Shown in pieces: positions 24,808 to 34,021 of a stretch of 64,000 nt of DNA. The DNA is from Candidatus Woesearchaeota archaeon (GTDB lineage Archaea > Nanobdellota > Nanobdellia > Woesearchaeales > GCA-2687795). The stretch lies in assembly GCA_002687795.1 (NCBI GenBank), contig NZBG01000003.1:11137-75136 (forward strand), given 5' to 3'. Numbering within the stretch: position 1 is the stretch's first letter; each line of letters begins with the position of its first letter. A program made the position numbers and the translations under genes. The notes under the pieces are model-generated. The model did no database searches, was not told the DNA's origin, and worked only from the letters and a program-made list of their open reading frames with translations.

Positions 24808-25485
24808 ATGCCACAAGAATTAACAGACTTAGTCAGGAATTTAGGGATTAGTGAAAAAACATTCGCTGGTGTGAATAAAGTAGGTAAAAGAATAGAAATC
24901 ACGCCCTATGATGAATCTCATGCAGATTTCTTTACTCATTGTTATAGCAGAGATAATGAAAGTCATTTAGGTTATTTTGTAACAAAAGGTTGGTCTCCAT
25001 CTATTGAAGAGATGGTAGATAAGTATGGTGACAAATATAAAGAATCTGCTGAATATTTAAAAGCAAGAGAAGAAAGACACCAAAACACGCTTAATAGAAA
25101 TTCAAAAGACAGATATTTCTTCACTATTCTCGAAGAAGGGAGACCAATTGGATATGCTTCTGTTTCTGAGAAAGAAGAAGATGGTCAAAAGGTAGGGAGA
25201 GTGTCTGTCATGATAGGATTCCAAAAAGATTGTAATAAAGAAAGAGGTACTTTAGCGCTCCGTAAAATGCTTGAAATTCTAGCACAGTGTTCTGATTTTG
25301 AAGTCTATGATGGAAAGGTAGAAGAAAGTAATAATCCATCTTTAAAGATGATGAGGAAAGTCTTTGGTAGCGATATTGAGGTAACAAAAGACTTTGAAAA
25401 TGTATATCAAACACTGGATGGAAAACCAGAAACTAGCGTAGTCCAAAGACAGTATTTCAAAAGACCACAGGAATTCTTCTTCTAA
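24808..25485 (+). CDS. GNAT-like acetyltransferase
   Basis: The protein is 225 residues. The region from about 100 to 200 has the GNAT order: a strand RYFFTILEEGRPIGYASVS, then GRVSVMIGF and ERGTLALRKMLE where the acetyl-CoA loop should be, and EESNNPSLKMMRKVFG. The usual R/Q-x-x-G-x-G/A is poorly kept (KERGTLA), so activity is uncertain. AT-rich, with a codon style unlike its neighbours. Target unknown. Confidence 0.6.
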   Translation: MPQELTDLVRNLGISEKTFAGVNKVGKRIEITPYDESHADFFTHCYSRDNESHLGYFVTKGWSPSIEEMVDKYGDKYKESAEYLKAREERHQNTLNRNSKDRYFFTILEEGRPIGYASVSEKEEDGQKVGRVSVMIGFQKDCNKERGTLALRKMLEILAQCSDFEVYDGKVEESNNPSLKMMRKVFGSDIEVTKDFENVYQTLDGKPETSVVQRQYFKRPQEFFF

Positions 25486-25559
25486 GCAGTCTGATTCTTA
25501 TATTCCACACAAAGAAAAGGACAGCTTTTTAAATAAATAAACCTTTTTATTCCATTAAA

Positions 25560-26471
25560 ATGATCAACTACTTCAAAAAAACCGTAAAAGATGCTGAAAT
25601 CAAAAGAATCGGCAGATTCGAAAGAGGCTGCTGGATTGAAGTAGTTGACCCCTCAGAAAAAGAAATAGAATACCTTCATAAACACTTTGGGCTGGACAAG
25701 CAGAACCTTATCTCTGGCACAGACAAGCACGAAGTGCCAAGGGTAGAGGTTGACAACAAAGATATCTATATTATCCTAAAAATAATCTCCCCTGGCGACA
25801 AAAAGGACCTGCACACATTCATGATAACCATAACAAGCGATTTTATTCTCACTCTATCAAAATACAGGCCGCAATTCATAGAAAGGATATTTGATAGGAA
25901 GATTGAATTCATAACAACCCAGAAGCTGAAATGCCTTCTGAAATTCTTCAGCATGATAAACAAAGACTTTGAGCGCTCAACGTATAGTATTGTAAGATCA
26001 GTCAACACAAAAAAAGATTCAATCATTAACTTAAGCGAGAAGGATATAAACGCATTGCTGGAACAGGAAAGCATACTAAACAACTTTGTATCTTCATATT
26101 ATTACATAAACCTTCTATACAAAAGAATCATAAAAAACGTGAAATTCTTTGAAGAAGACAAAGATATCATAGAAGACTTAATAATCGAGGCTCAACAGGG
26201 TCTTGACCTATGCAGGTCTTCACTAAGGACAATATCCAACATCAGGAACCACTTTGTTGTATTACTATCCAACAAGCTAAACAAAGTGATTACATTGCTG
26301 ACAATCTTCACAGTCTTCATCAGCGTGCCTGCAGCAATATCAGGATTATATGGAATGAACCTGTTACTGCCCCTGCAGAAAAGCCCTTTTGCCTTTTACT
26401 ACATCACTCTTTTGGTTGTAGCAATATGGGTTGGGTTTGTTATATACTTTAAGAAAAGGAGAATTCTTTAG
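25560..26471 (+). CDS. corA: CorA-family divalent cation channel
   Basis: The protein is 303 residues. It has a long cytoplasmic domain and two C-terminal transmembrane helices, with the selectivity signature YGMN (GMN at 265-267) between them and a basic end (YFKKRRIL). It likely imports Mg2+ or Co2+/Ni2+. A TATA-like TTTTTAAATAAATAAA precedes it. truD follows 26 bp later in the same direction. Confidence 0.93.
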   Translation: MINYFKKTVKDAEIKRIGRFERGCWIEVVDPSEKEIEYLHKHFGLDKQNLISGTDKHEVPRVEVDNKDIYIILKIISPGDKKDLHTFMITITSDFILTLSKYRPQFIERIFDRKIEFITTQKLKCLLKFFSMINKDFERSTYSIVRSVNTKKDSIINLSEKDINALLEQESILNNFVSSYYYINLLYKRIIKNVKFFEEDKDIIEDLIIEAQQGLDLCRSSLRTISNIRNHFVVLLSNKLNKVITLLTIFTVFISVPAAISGLYGMNLLLPLQKSPFAFYYITLLVVAIWVGFVIYFKKRRIL

Positions 26472-26497
26472 TAAACACAGTCTCTGTTCCTTAAACA

Positions 26498-27469
26498 ATG
26501 TACAAGCTCAAACAATCACCTGAAGATTTCATTGTAAAAGAAATAAGCAACATAGAGGTAACAGGAAAAGGAGACTACAGCTATTTCTTATTAAAGAAAA
26601 AGAATTATAACACACTAAGAGCCATAGAAAACATTGCAAAGTCTCTAAAGATCCCCAGCAAGTTCATAGGCTTTGCAGGCAACAAAGATAAAATCGCAAT
26701 AACAGAACAGGTTATCTCTATCAAAGCAGCAGGCAAAGAAAGAACAGAAAGGCTTCAGTTAAAAGATCTTAACCTAACATTCCTTGGCAAAGGAAACAAG
26801 CCTGTTTCATTAGGCGACTTAACAGGCAATGAATTCATAATAACAGTAAGAAACCTCACCAAGAAAGAAACAGAAAACCTCCAAAATAAAATAAAGAACA
26901 AAAAACTCCTCATACCAAACTACTTCGGTGAGCAAAGGTTCTCAAAAAACAACAAATCAATCGGAAAACACCTAATCAAAAAAGACTTCAGTAAAGCAAT
27001 TGAATTAATCCTCAAAAATAACTCTGACTACAATCCTGAAATAAACGAACACCTGTCAAAAGCTCAGAATGATTTCATAGGAGCATTAAGAAACATCCCA
27101 AAAAAGCTTCTAAAGCTCTATGTTCACTCTTATCAATCTTATCTTTGGAATCAAACAGTTGAAGAATACATAAACAAGAACGGCTTAAAAAACATAACCA
27201 TCCCAATCATCGGCTTTGGAACAGAAATCTATGACAAACAAATCAACGAAATCATCTCCAAAATAATAAAAAAAGAAAACATTGATTACAGGGATTTCAT
27301 AATAAGAGAACTGCCTGAACTAAGCGCTGAAGGTCAGGAAAGAAACATGCTCATAGAACTAACTGACTTAAAGATAATCAGCAAAGAAAAAGACAAAATA
27401 ACATTAAGCTTTTCTCTGCCAAAAGGATGTTATGCTACTATTGTTATAAAATTTCTAATAATATTGTAA
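26498..27469 (+). CDS. truD: tRNA pseudouridine(13) synthase TruD
   Basis: The protein is 323 residues. The N-terminus FKQSPEDFIVKEI-like pattern, the catalytic Asp in FAGNKDKIAIT (Asp64), NYFGEQRFSKNN and a late LPKGCYATIVIKFL are TruD signatures. Archaeal TruD modifies position 13 of tRNAs. No pseudouridine-altering insertion is seen. It follows corA, and the next operon begins with its own promoter near 27556. Confidence 0.93.
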   Translation: MYKLKQSPEDFIVKEISNIEVTGKGDYSYFLLKKKNYNTLRAIENIAKSLKIPSKFIGFAGNKDKIAITEQVISIKAAGKERTERLQLKDLNLTFLGKGNKPVSLGDLTGNEFIITVRNLTKKETENLQNKIKNKKLLIPNYFGEQRFSKNNKSIGKHLIKKDFSKAIELILKNNSDYNPEINEHLSKAQNDFIGALRNIPKKLLKLYVHSYQSYLWNQTVEEYINKNGLKNITIPIIGFGTEIYDKQINEIISKIIKKENIDYRDFIIRELPELSAEGQERNMLIELTDLKIISKEKDKITLSFSLPKGCYATIVIKFLIIL

Positions 27470-27591
27470 ATTTTCTCATAATATAATCTCCTTCTTTCCT
27501 TGTTTCATTTAAAAACAGCTCTTATTTTTGCCCTTTTTATTATGAAAAATCTTTTAATTAACTATATAAACCAAAAAGCAACAAAAAAACC

Positions 27592-28938
27592 ATGCAAAGA
27601 AAGCTATTTGACACAGACGGAATAAGAGGAGTTGCTAACCAATACCCTATAGACCCTGAAACCATGGTAAAGATCGGCAAAGCAGCTGCCCATGTATTCA
27701 AAAACAGCAAAAAAAGGCACATAATTCTTATAGGAAAAGACACAAGGATCAGCGGCTATGTGATTGAATCCGCATTAACCTCAGGAATATGCTCATTAGG
27801 AGTTGATGTTCTTCTTGTAGGCCCAATGCCTACCCCTGCGATTGCCCATTTGACCAAATCATTTGCAGCAGATGCTGGAATAGTTATCTCAGCCTCACAT
27901 AACCCTGCAGAAGACAATGGAATAAAATTCTTCTCAAGCGACGGCTTCAAGCTATCAGACAATAAGGAACTGGAAATAGAGAAATATGTTTTCTCAAAAA
28001 AGGTCAACACAGAGCAAATCAAAGGGGAACTAATAGGCAAGGCATTCAGAATCAATGATGCAAGAGGCCGATATATAGAATTTGCAAAAAACAGCATAAA
28101 AAATAATTCATTATCAGGGCTAAAAGTAATAGTTGACTGCGCAAACGGCGCAACATACCATATTGCAGCCAAAATATTTAAGGAACTAGGAGCAGAAGTT
28201 ACTGTTCTAAACAACAAGCCAAACGGATTAAACATCAACCTCAACTGCGGCGCTCTCCATCCAGAGGTTGTAAGAGAAGCAGTATTAAAAGAAAAAGCAG
28301 ATATTGGAATATCCTTGGATGGCGATGGCGATAGGGTAATAATGGCTGATGAAAAAGGCAACATAATCGATGGAGACTCAATAATGGCAATTTGCGGGCT
28401 TCATCTTCTGAAAAAGAACAAGCTTAAAGACAACACAATTGTTGCAACCGGCTACAGCAACCTTGCTCTTGATGAATTAATGAAAAAGAATGGAGGCAAA
28501 GTTATAAGAGCCCAAAACGGCGACAGGTATGTAATAGATGAAATGAGAAAAAACAGCTATGTCCTTGGAGGAGAGCAGTCCGGCCATATTATCTTCATGA
28601 ACCAGACAACAACAGGAGACGGTATCATAGCAGCTCTGCAGGTATTAAACATTATGAAAAAAACAGGAAAACCCTTATCAGAACTGGCAAAATGCCTAAA
28701 AAAATATCCTCAGGTCTTGGTAAACATCAATGTTAAAAAGAAGATTCTCTTTGAAGAGATGGAAGAGGTCAATGAAGAAATAAAAAAAGCTGAAAAAGAG
28801 CTAAAAGGAAGATTATTGATAAGATACAGCGGCACACAAAACATTGCAAGAATCATGGTAGAAGGCAAAGATAAGAACAAGATTAATAAACTTGCAAATA
28901 AGATAGCAGAAAAGATAAAAAAAGAAATAGGTGTATAA
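27592..28938 (+). CDS. glmM: Phosphoglucosamine/phosphohexomutase
   Basis: The protein is 448 residues. It has LFDTDGIRGVAN at the N-terminus, the phosphoserine loop SASHNP (Ser102), the metal loop DGDGDR (near 243), GGEQSGH and a C-terminal RYSGTQNIARIMVEG. It interconverts glucosamine-6-phosphate and glucosamine-1-phosphate; as in other archaea it may also act on mannose or glucose phosphates. First gene of an amino-sugar operon. TATA ACTATATAAAC lies at about 27562-27572. Confidence 0.93.
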   Translation: MQRKLFDTDGIRGVANQYPIDPETMVKIGKAAAHVFKNSKKRHIILIGKDTRISGYVIESALTSGICSLGVDVLLVGPMPTPAIAHLTKSFAADAGIVISASHNPAEDNGIKFFSSDGFKLSDNKELEIEKYVFSKKVNTEQIKGELIGKAFRINDARGRYIEFAKNSIKNNSLSGLKVIVDCANGATYHIAAKIFKELGAEVTVLNNKPNGLNINLNCGALHPEVVREAVLKEKADIGISLDGDGDRVIMADEKGNIIDGDSIMAICGLHLLKKNKLKDNTIVATGYSNLALDELMKKNGGKVIRAQNGDRYVIDEMRKNSYVLGGEQSGHIIFMNQTTTGDGIIAALQVLNIMKKTGKPLSELAKCLKKYPQVLVNINVKKKILFEEMEEVNEEIKKAEKELKGRLLIRYSGTQNIARIMVEGKDKNKINKLANKIAEKIKKEIGV

Positions 28939-28939
28939 A

Positions 28940-29713
28940 ATGGATTTTATGAAAGTTGCAATCAAAGCTGCAAAAGCAGCAGGTGAAATCATAAAGAAAA
29001 GAGATTTAGGGAAAATAAAAGAAAAAACAATACCTGGCGACCTTGTTACAAAAGCTGATATTGAAGCTAACGATATAATTATAAAGATAATAAAAGAGAA
29101 CTTCCCTGAGCATAATATAATTTCAGAAGAAATACACTTTGATAATATTCCCTCAGGTTATACCTGGGTTATTGACCCAATAGACGGGACACTGCCTTAC
29201 ACTTTAGGCTTTGACTATTCTGCTGTATCTATCACATTAATGAAAGACCATGTACCTATCGTAACTGTAATCTTTCACCCAATGTTAAATGAGCTCTTTA
29301 CCGCAGAGAAAGACAAAGGAGCCTTCATGAACGGAAAAAGAATAAAAGTTAGTAACGAGAACAGGCTCTCGCATAGTACTGGATATTGTTATTTCCTTAA
29401 AACCAACAGGAGCAAAGGTATTAAGACAATCTTGCTTAAATTAGCTGATAAAGTAAAGTTCTTTTTTGAGACTGGCTGCGGCTGTTGGGATTTCACTAGA
29501 ATTGCCCAGGGAAGAACAGACTGGTTCACTCATGAGTACCATAGTATTTGGGACCTTGTGCCTGGTGTTTTATTAATAACAGAAGCAGGAGGCAAAGCAA
29601 CAGACCTAGAAGGCAAGCCATTAGACCTATCAAAGAAAAAGAATGCCTGTATCCTATCAAATGGAAAAGTCCATGATCAAATTATCAAAGCCATAAAAAA
29701 AGGTGATGAATAA
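28940..29713 (+). CDS. Inositol monophosphatase / fructose-1,6-bisphosphatase family
   Basis: The protein is 257 residues from the ATG at 28940, 1 bp after glmM. Metal ligands are in ISEE (61-64) and DPIDGT (79-84), and a late ligand is in WDLVPGVLLITEAGG. Archaeal members of this family often have both IMPase and FBPase activity. Between glmM and glmU-like/glmS, FBPase activity would supply fructose-6-phosphate for GlmS; this is inferred from context. A GTG at 28931 overlaps glmM and is less likely. Confidence 0.88.
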   Translation: MDFMKVAIKAAKAAGEIIKKRDLGKIKEKTIPGDLVTKADIEANDIIIKIIKENFPEHNIISEEIHFDNIPSGYTWVIDPIDGTLPYTLGFDYSAVSITLMKDHVPIVTVIFHPMLNELFTAEKDKGAFMNGKRIKVSNENRLSHSTGYCYFLKTNRSKGIKTILLKLADKVKFFFETGCGCWDFTRIAQGRTDWFTHEYHSIWDLVPGVLLITEAGGKATDLEGKPLDLSKKKNACILSNGKVHDQIIKAIKKGDE

Positions 29714-30900
29714 TGCAAGCCATAATCCTGGCAGCAGGACTTGGAACAAGAACATACCCTTTAACCCTAACAAGGCCAAAGCCCCTCCTAAAAGTAGCCA
29801 ATAAAACAATAATAGAACATAACCTTGAACAACTAAAAGGCCTGGTAGAAGAAGTAATCATTGTTATAGGGTACAAAGGAGAGATGATAAAAAAGCTTAT
29901 TGGAAAGAGCTTTAACAAACTAAAAATAACCTATGTCCTGCAAAAACAGCAGCTTGGCTCAGGACATGCTTTAGAGCTATGCAAAAACAAGCTCAAAGAC
30001 AGCTTCATTGTCATGAACGGAGACGATATCTTCTGCAAAGAGGATATTGAAAGATGCCTTAAGCACAAATATTGTATTCTTGCAAAAAAGGTTGAGAATC
30101 CCTATATCTTTGGCATCTTAAAAGTTAAAGGCAAGTATGTCTTAGAAATCATAGAGAAACCAAAGAAGTACCTCTCTGCCTTGGCTAACACAGGGCTTTA
30201 CCGACTCGACAAAGACATCTTTAATATAAAGCTTAAAAAAACTGCAAGGCAGGAATACGAAATTACCGATTATATCAATGAGCTTGCAAAAGAAAACAAT
30301 GTTAGCTTTATCAAAGCAAAAGAATACTGGTTTCCTGTTTCTTACCCTTGGAGCCTGTTAAATGCAAACGAGTTCTTCATTAACAAAATTAACAAAAACG
30401 AAATAAAAGGCAAAGTTGAAAGCAATGTTATAATCAAAGATAAAATAATTGTTGGCAAAGGCACAACCATCAAATCAGGCTCATGCATTGAAGGACCTGT
30501 TATAATCGGAGAAAACTGCGAGATTGGCCCTAACTCTTACCTCAGGAAAGGCGCAACCATAGGCAACAACTGCAAAATAGGAAATGCATGCGAAATAAAG
30601 AATTCTATTCTCATGGACAACACAAAAGTCCCGCACTTAAGTTACGTTGCAGACAGTATTATCGGTGAGAACTGCAACCTGGGTGCAGGAACAATCATTG
30701 CCAACCTAAGGCATGACAAAGAAAACGTCAAATCAAAAGTTAAAAATGAATTGATTGACACAGGAAGAAGAAAGTTTGGAGCTGTTATTGGAGACAATGT
30801 CCATACAGGAATCAACACCTCAATCTACCCTGGCAGAAAGCTCTGGCCAGGCATGAACACAGTCCCTGGAGAGGTTGTCAGGAAAGACATCACAGAATAA
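29713..30900 (+). CDS. glmU: GlmU-like bifunctional sugar nucleotidylyltransferase/acetyltransferase
   Basis: The protein is 395 residues. An N-terminal nucleotidylyltransferase (LAAGLGTRTYPLTLTRPKPL, residues 6-25) is followed by a left-handed beta-helix from about 235 with hexapeptide repeats (IIGENCEIGPNSYLRKGATI). It converts glucosamine-1-phosphate to UDP-GlcNAc in archaea (ST0452/MJ1101 type). Its ATG overlaps the previous stop by one base. Confidence 0.9.
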   Translation: MQAIILAAGLGTRTYPLTLTRPKPLLKVANKTIIEHNLEQLKGLVEEVIIVIGYKGEMIKKLIGKSFNKLKITYVLQKQQLGSGHALELCKNKLKDSFIVMNGDDIFCKEDIERCLKHKYCILAKKVENPYIFGILKVKGKYVLEIIEKPKKYLSALANTGLYRLDKDIFNIKLKKTARQEYEITDYINELAKENNVSFIKAKEYWFPVSYPWSLLNANEFFINKINKNEIKGKVESNVIIKDKIIVGKGTTIKSGSCIEGPVIIGENCEIGPNSYLRKGATIGNNCKIGNACEIKNSILMDNTKVPHLSYVADSIIGENCNLGAGTIIANLRHDKENVKSKVKNELIDTGRRKFGAVIGDNVHTGINTSIYPGRKLWPGMNTVPGEVVRKDITE

Positions 30901-30901
30901 A

Positions 30902-32671
30902 ATGTGCGGAATAACCGGCTACAAAGGAAAAAGGAATGCCTCAGAGATTGTGATCAAAGGCTTAAAGAAGCTTGAATACAGAGGCTATGACAGCTGGGGT
31001 ATTGCTATCAAAACAGACAATCACCTTAATGTCATCAAAAGGATTGGAAAGATTGGCGATGTTTCTTCTAAAGAATTAAAGCTAAAGAAATCAAGCTTTG
31101 GAATAGCGCACACAAGATGGGCAACCACCGGCAAAGTAACCCAGGAAAATGCTCATCCTCACCTTTCAATGGACAACAAAATAGCTGTTGTCCACAACGG
31201 CATCATAGAGAATTATCAGGAGCTAAAGAAATTCTTAACAAAGCAAGGCTTTAAATTCAGATCAGAAACTGACACAGAAGTAATCCCTCAGTTTATCCAA
31301 TACTTCATGGACAAAGGCAACAGCTTTAATGACGCTGTTATCAACACAATAAAAAAGCTGGAAGGAAGGTTTGCAATTGTTGCGATCAACAAAGATTATG
31401 ACACAATGATAGGAGCAAGAAGAGGCTCTCCTTTAGTTCTTGGAGTTGGAAAAGATGAATTCTTCCTTGCATCTGATATCCCTGCTTTCCTTGAATACAC
31501 AAAAGATGTAATATTCCTTGACGATAATGAGATTGTATTCATCAACAGTAAGACTGAAATCAGAAACTTCCAGACAAACAAAAAGGTTGAAAAGAAAACT
31601 GAAAAGATTGACTGGGATGCTAAGGAAGCAGAAAAAGGCTCTTTTCCCCACTTTATGCTCAAAGAAATCCTTGAGCAAAAGGAAAGCATTGCAAGAGCAG
31701 TTAACCAGGACTTAGACGAAATAAAAAGAATAGCAAAACTGATAAATGATGCCTTTGGAGTCTTTATTGTAGGCTGCGGCACCGCTGGCAAGGTATGCCA
31801 CACTGCAACTTATTTATTCTCAAGGATAGCAGACAAGCATGTAAACTTCTCCTTTTCATCAGAGTTTCCAAACTACCAACACTTCTTAACAGACAAAACC
31901 CTGATGATAGCAGTATCCCAGAGCGGGGAAACCGCAGATACACTAGAAGCAATCGAAGCAGCAAAGAAAAAAGGTGTCAAAGTTCTCTCAATAGTAAACG
32001 TCTATGGCAGCTCAATGACAAGAATATCTGACTACAATATCTATGTCAAATCAGGCCCTGAGAAATGCGTTGCATCAACAAAGGTAACAACAGGCCAATT
32101 AGCAATATTAACAATGTTAGCTTATGCATGCGCAGGAAAACTGGAAGAAGGCACTAAACTCATAAAACAGACAATAACAGACATCAACAAAACAATAAAC
32201 GACTCTTACCTTAAAAAGATAAAATCATTAGCAGAAAAAATCAGGGACAATGAGAGCATGTACATAATCGGAAGAGGCCTTAACTACCCCATTGCCCTGG
32301 AATCTGCAATAAAACTCCAGGAAGTAAGCTATATCCATGCAGAAGGCTTTGCTGGCGGAGAGCTTAAGCATGGCCCTCTTGCCTTAATTGACAACAAAAC
32401 ACCCTGCATTGCATTAGTTGCAAACGATGAAACCAAAGCAGACATCCTTAGCAATGCAGAAGAGGTTAAATCAAGAGCTGGCCTTATCATAGGTGTAGCC
32501 CCTGAAAACAATCCTGCCTTTGATTATTGGCTGGAAGTGCCTGATTCAGGTAACTGCTCGCCTATTGTTAATATTATACCAGTACAGCTGTTAGCTTATT
32601 ATTTATCTACTCTAAAAGGCATTGATCCAGATTACCCAAAAAATTTAGCAAAGTGCGTAAGTGTAAAGTGA
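30902..32671 (+). CDS. glmS: Glutamine--fructose-6-phosphate aminotransferase
   Basis: The protein is 589 residues. The ATG at 30902 is right because Cys2 (MCGITGY) becomes the catalytic N-terminal nucleophile; an earlier ATG would bury it. It has an N-terminal glutaminase (EYRGYDSWGIA, HTRWATTG) and two SIS domains (SQSGETADTLEAIEAAK), ending PKNLAKCVSVK. It makes glucosamine-6-phosphate and closes the glmM-FBPase-glmU-glmS operon, 1 bp after the glmU stop. Confidence 0.95.
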   Translation: MCGITGYKGKRNASEIVIKGLKKLEYRGYDSWGIAIKTDNHLNVIKRIGKIGDVSSKELKLKKSSFGIAHTRWATTGKVTQENAHPHLSMDNKIAVVHNGIIENYQELKKFLTKQGFKFRSETDTEVIPQFIQYFMDKGNSFNDAVINTIKKLEGRFAIVAINKDYDTMIGARRGSPLVLGVGKDEFFLASDIPAFLEYTKDVIFLDDNEIVFINSKTEIRNFQTNKKVEKKTEKIDWDAKEAEKGSFPHFMLKEILEQKESIARAVNQDLDEIKRIAKLINDAFGVFIVGCGTAGKVCHTATYLFSRIADKHVNFSFSSEFPNYQHFLTDKTLMIAVSQSGETADTLEAIEAAKKKGVKVLSIVNVYGSSMTRISDYNIYVKSGPEKCVASTKVTTGQLAILTMLAYACAGKLEEGTKLIKQTITDINKTINDSYLKKIKSLAEKIRDNESMYIIGRGLNYPIALESAIKLQEVSYIHAEGFAGGELKHGPLALIDNKTPCIALVANDETKADILSNAEEVKSRAGLIIGVAPENNPAFDYWLEVPDSGNCSPIVNIIPVQLLAYYLSTLKGIDPDYPKNLAKCVSVK

Positions 32672-32695
32672 TGTTCCTATAACATTAAAGATTTT

Positions 32696-33205
32696 CTATT
32701 CTTCTATTATTTCCTTTGTTTTAGAAATAATCTTCTTAGCTAGTTCAAGCTGTTCTTCATAAAGATTATCTTTAAGTGAAAGGCTTGTCCCATATTGATA
32801 TTGCTCTCTTACTTCAATAGTTGTTTGTTCTTTGCTTTCTTCTGCATCCAAAGGTGATATCTTATCTATCATTTCTTTTTCAATATCTATCTTTCCATCC
32901 TCAATTAGACTGTTAATTAATGCAAATGTACATTCCTGATTTCTTGCTTCATAACCAAACTTTGCTGCAATTGCTAATAAACAATGGTACATAGCATAAA
33001 AAACTGTACTTGCACTTATATCTGAGAAACTGCCTTCTTTCAGATAGATTGTTGCTTTAAGATAATGGTCTGCTTTGTTTATATATTCTCTAGCTTTTTC
33101 TTTGCTAGGATTTACTTTAACAAGACCTCTATGAGTATCGGAATCTTTTAGCTCTTTTTCAGCCTTTCTTAAACACCATTCAACCTTGTTCTTTGCATGG
33201 CTCAT
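32696..33205 (-). CDS. HEPN-domain protein of a HEPN/MNT pair
   Basis: The protein is 169 residues, helical. The central segment ASTVFYAMYHCLLAIAAKFG is the conserved HEPN helix. In active HEPN RNases an R-x4-6-H motif follows; here the position reads GYEARNQECTF with no histidine after the arginine, so RNase activity is doubtful. It starts inside the 3' end of the nucleotidyltransferase gene (4-bp overlap). It may be a toxin, or the AMPylation target of its partner. Confidence 0.82.
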   Translation of the reverse strand: MSHAKNKVEWCLRKAEKELKDSDTHRGLVKVNPSKEKAREYINKADHYLKATIYLKEGSFSDISASTVFYAMYHCLLAIAAKFGYEARNQECTFALINSLIEDGKIDIEKEMIDKISPLDAEESKEQTTIEVREQYQYGTSLSLKDNLYEEQLELAKKIISKTKEIIEE

Positions 33206-33783
33206 TCTTCAACTAAATCAATAAGTTTATCTTCTCCAAAAGCCACAATACCTTTTATCGCACTCAATAAAGCTTTATCTTCTCTTTTTATATTTGCTTT
33301 AACATCTTCTTTAGATTGGTACATTGGATGTAATTTCTTGATATTTACAAGGTTAATATTTTCCACCTCTTTTTTCACCTTTGGAAACCTTTTCTGGCTA
33401 GTTATCAACAAAACATCTATATCATTAACTTCTTTTTTTCTTAGTATAGAACCAAACAATACCGCCACATTTGCATTCTTAATCTTCTTGAGTTCATTAA
33501 TCCATACCTTTACATAACTAGGTGCTTGTTCAGCCTCTCTTTTTAGCAGAAATCTAATATAATCTTTTACATAATCATTCCTCATATTTAGCTTGTATAT
33601 CCTTGCTTTTCCAATCTCTTTGGATTTCAGTATATTTTCTTTCTCCAGCCTCCTAGCTATCTTAAGAGCACCCATTGGGCTGATCCCCAAATGCTTTCCC
33701 ATGCTTCTAGCATTATATTGTTTCTCCGGACTCTTGAAAATGCTCAACACAAAGAGCATCTCATTATTGGTTATATCCTTCAT
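33202..33783 (-). CDS. HTH-nucleotidyltransferase (MNT) partner
   Basis: The protein is 193 residues. A winged helix (residues 1-65: GKHLGISPMGALKIARRLEK) is fused to a minimal nucleotidyltransferase with GSILRKKEVNDIDVLL (111-126). MNT proteins neutralise HEPN toxins, in known cases by adding AMP. The fused HTH suggests that it also represses its own operon. It is first in the pair, divergent from nothing and adjacent to tRNA-Arg. Confidence 0.85.
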   Translation of the reverse strand: MKDITNNEMLFVLSIFKSPEKQYNARSMGKHLGISPMGALKIARRLEKENILKSKEIGKARIYKLNMRNDYVKDYIRFLLKREAEQAPSYVKVWINELKKIKNANVAVLFGSILRKKEVNDIDVLLITSQKRFPKVKKEVENINLVNIKKLHPMYQSKEDVKANIKREDKALLSAIKGIVAFGEDKLIDLVEE

Positions 33784-33848
33784 TTAAACTCACAGTTTAC
33801 ATATATAAACTCTAAGTTTATATGCCTTTCGGTTTTAAGAAGTCAGAA

Positions 33849-33920
33849 CGCCCCTACCGGGATTTGAACCCGGGCCACAACCTCCGCAAGGTTGCATCCT
33901 ATCCGCTAGACTATAGGGGC
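33849..33920 (-). tRNA. tRNA-Arg (anticodon GCG)
   Basis: Acceptor GCCCCTA pairs with TAGGGGC, discriminator G. The anticodon stem CAACC/GGTTG closes a 7-nt loop TTGCGGA, giving GCG. The T-arm GGGTTCAAATCCC is canonical. It is 72 nt with no intron and no encoded CCA. A plus-strand reading frame across this gene is a tRNA shadow. Confidence 0.95.
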
Positions 33921-34021
33921 ATGTTGAAGGATAATCCTTATAGATTTATAAGTTATCTTTACCACCCACTGATGATAAATATAGAAAGATTTATAACGGA
34001 TGAAATAGTACCATTTTCTTT

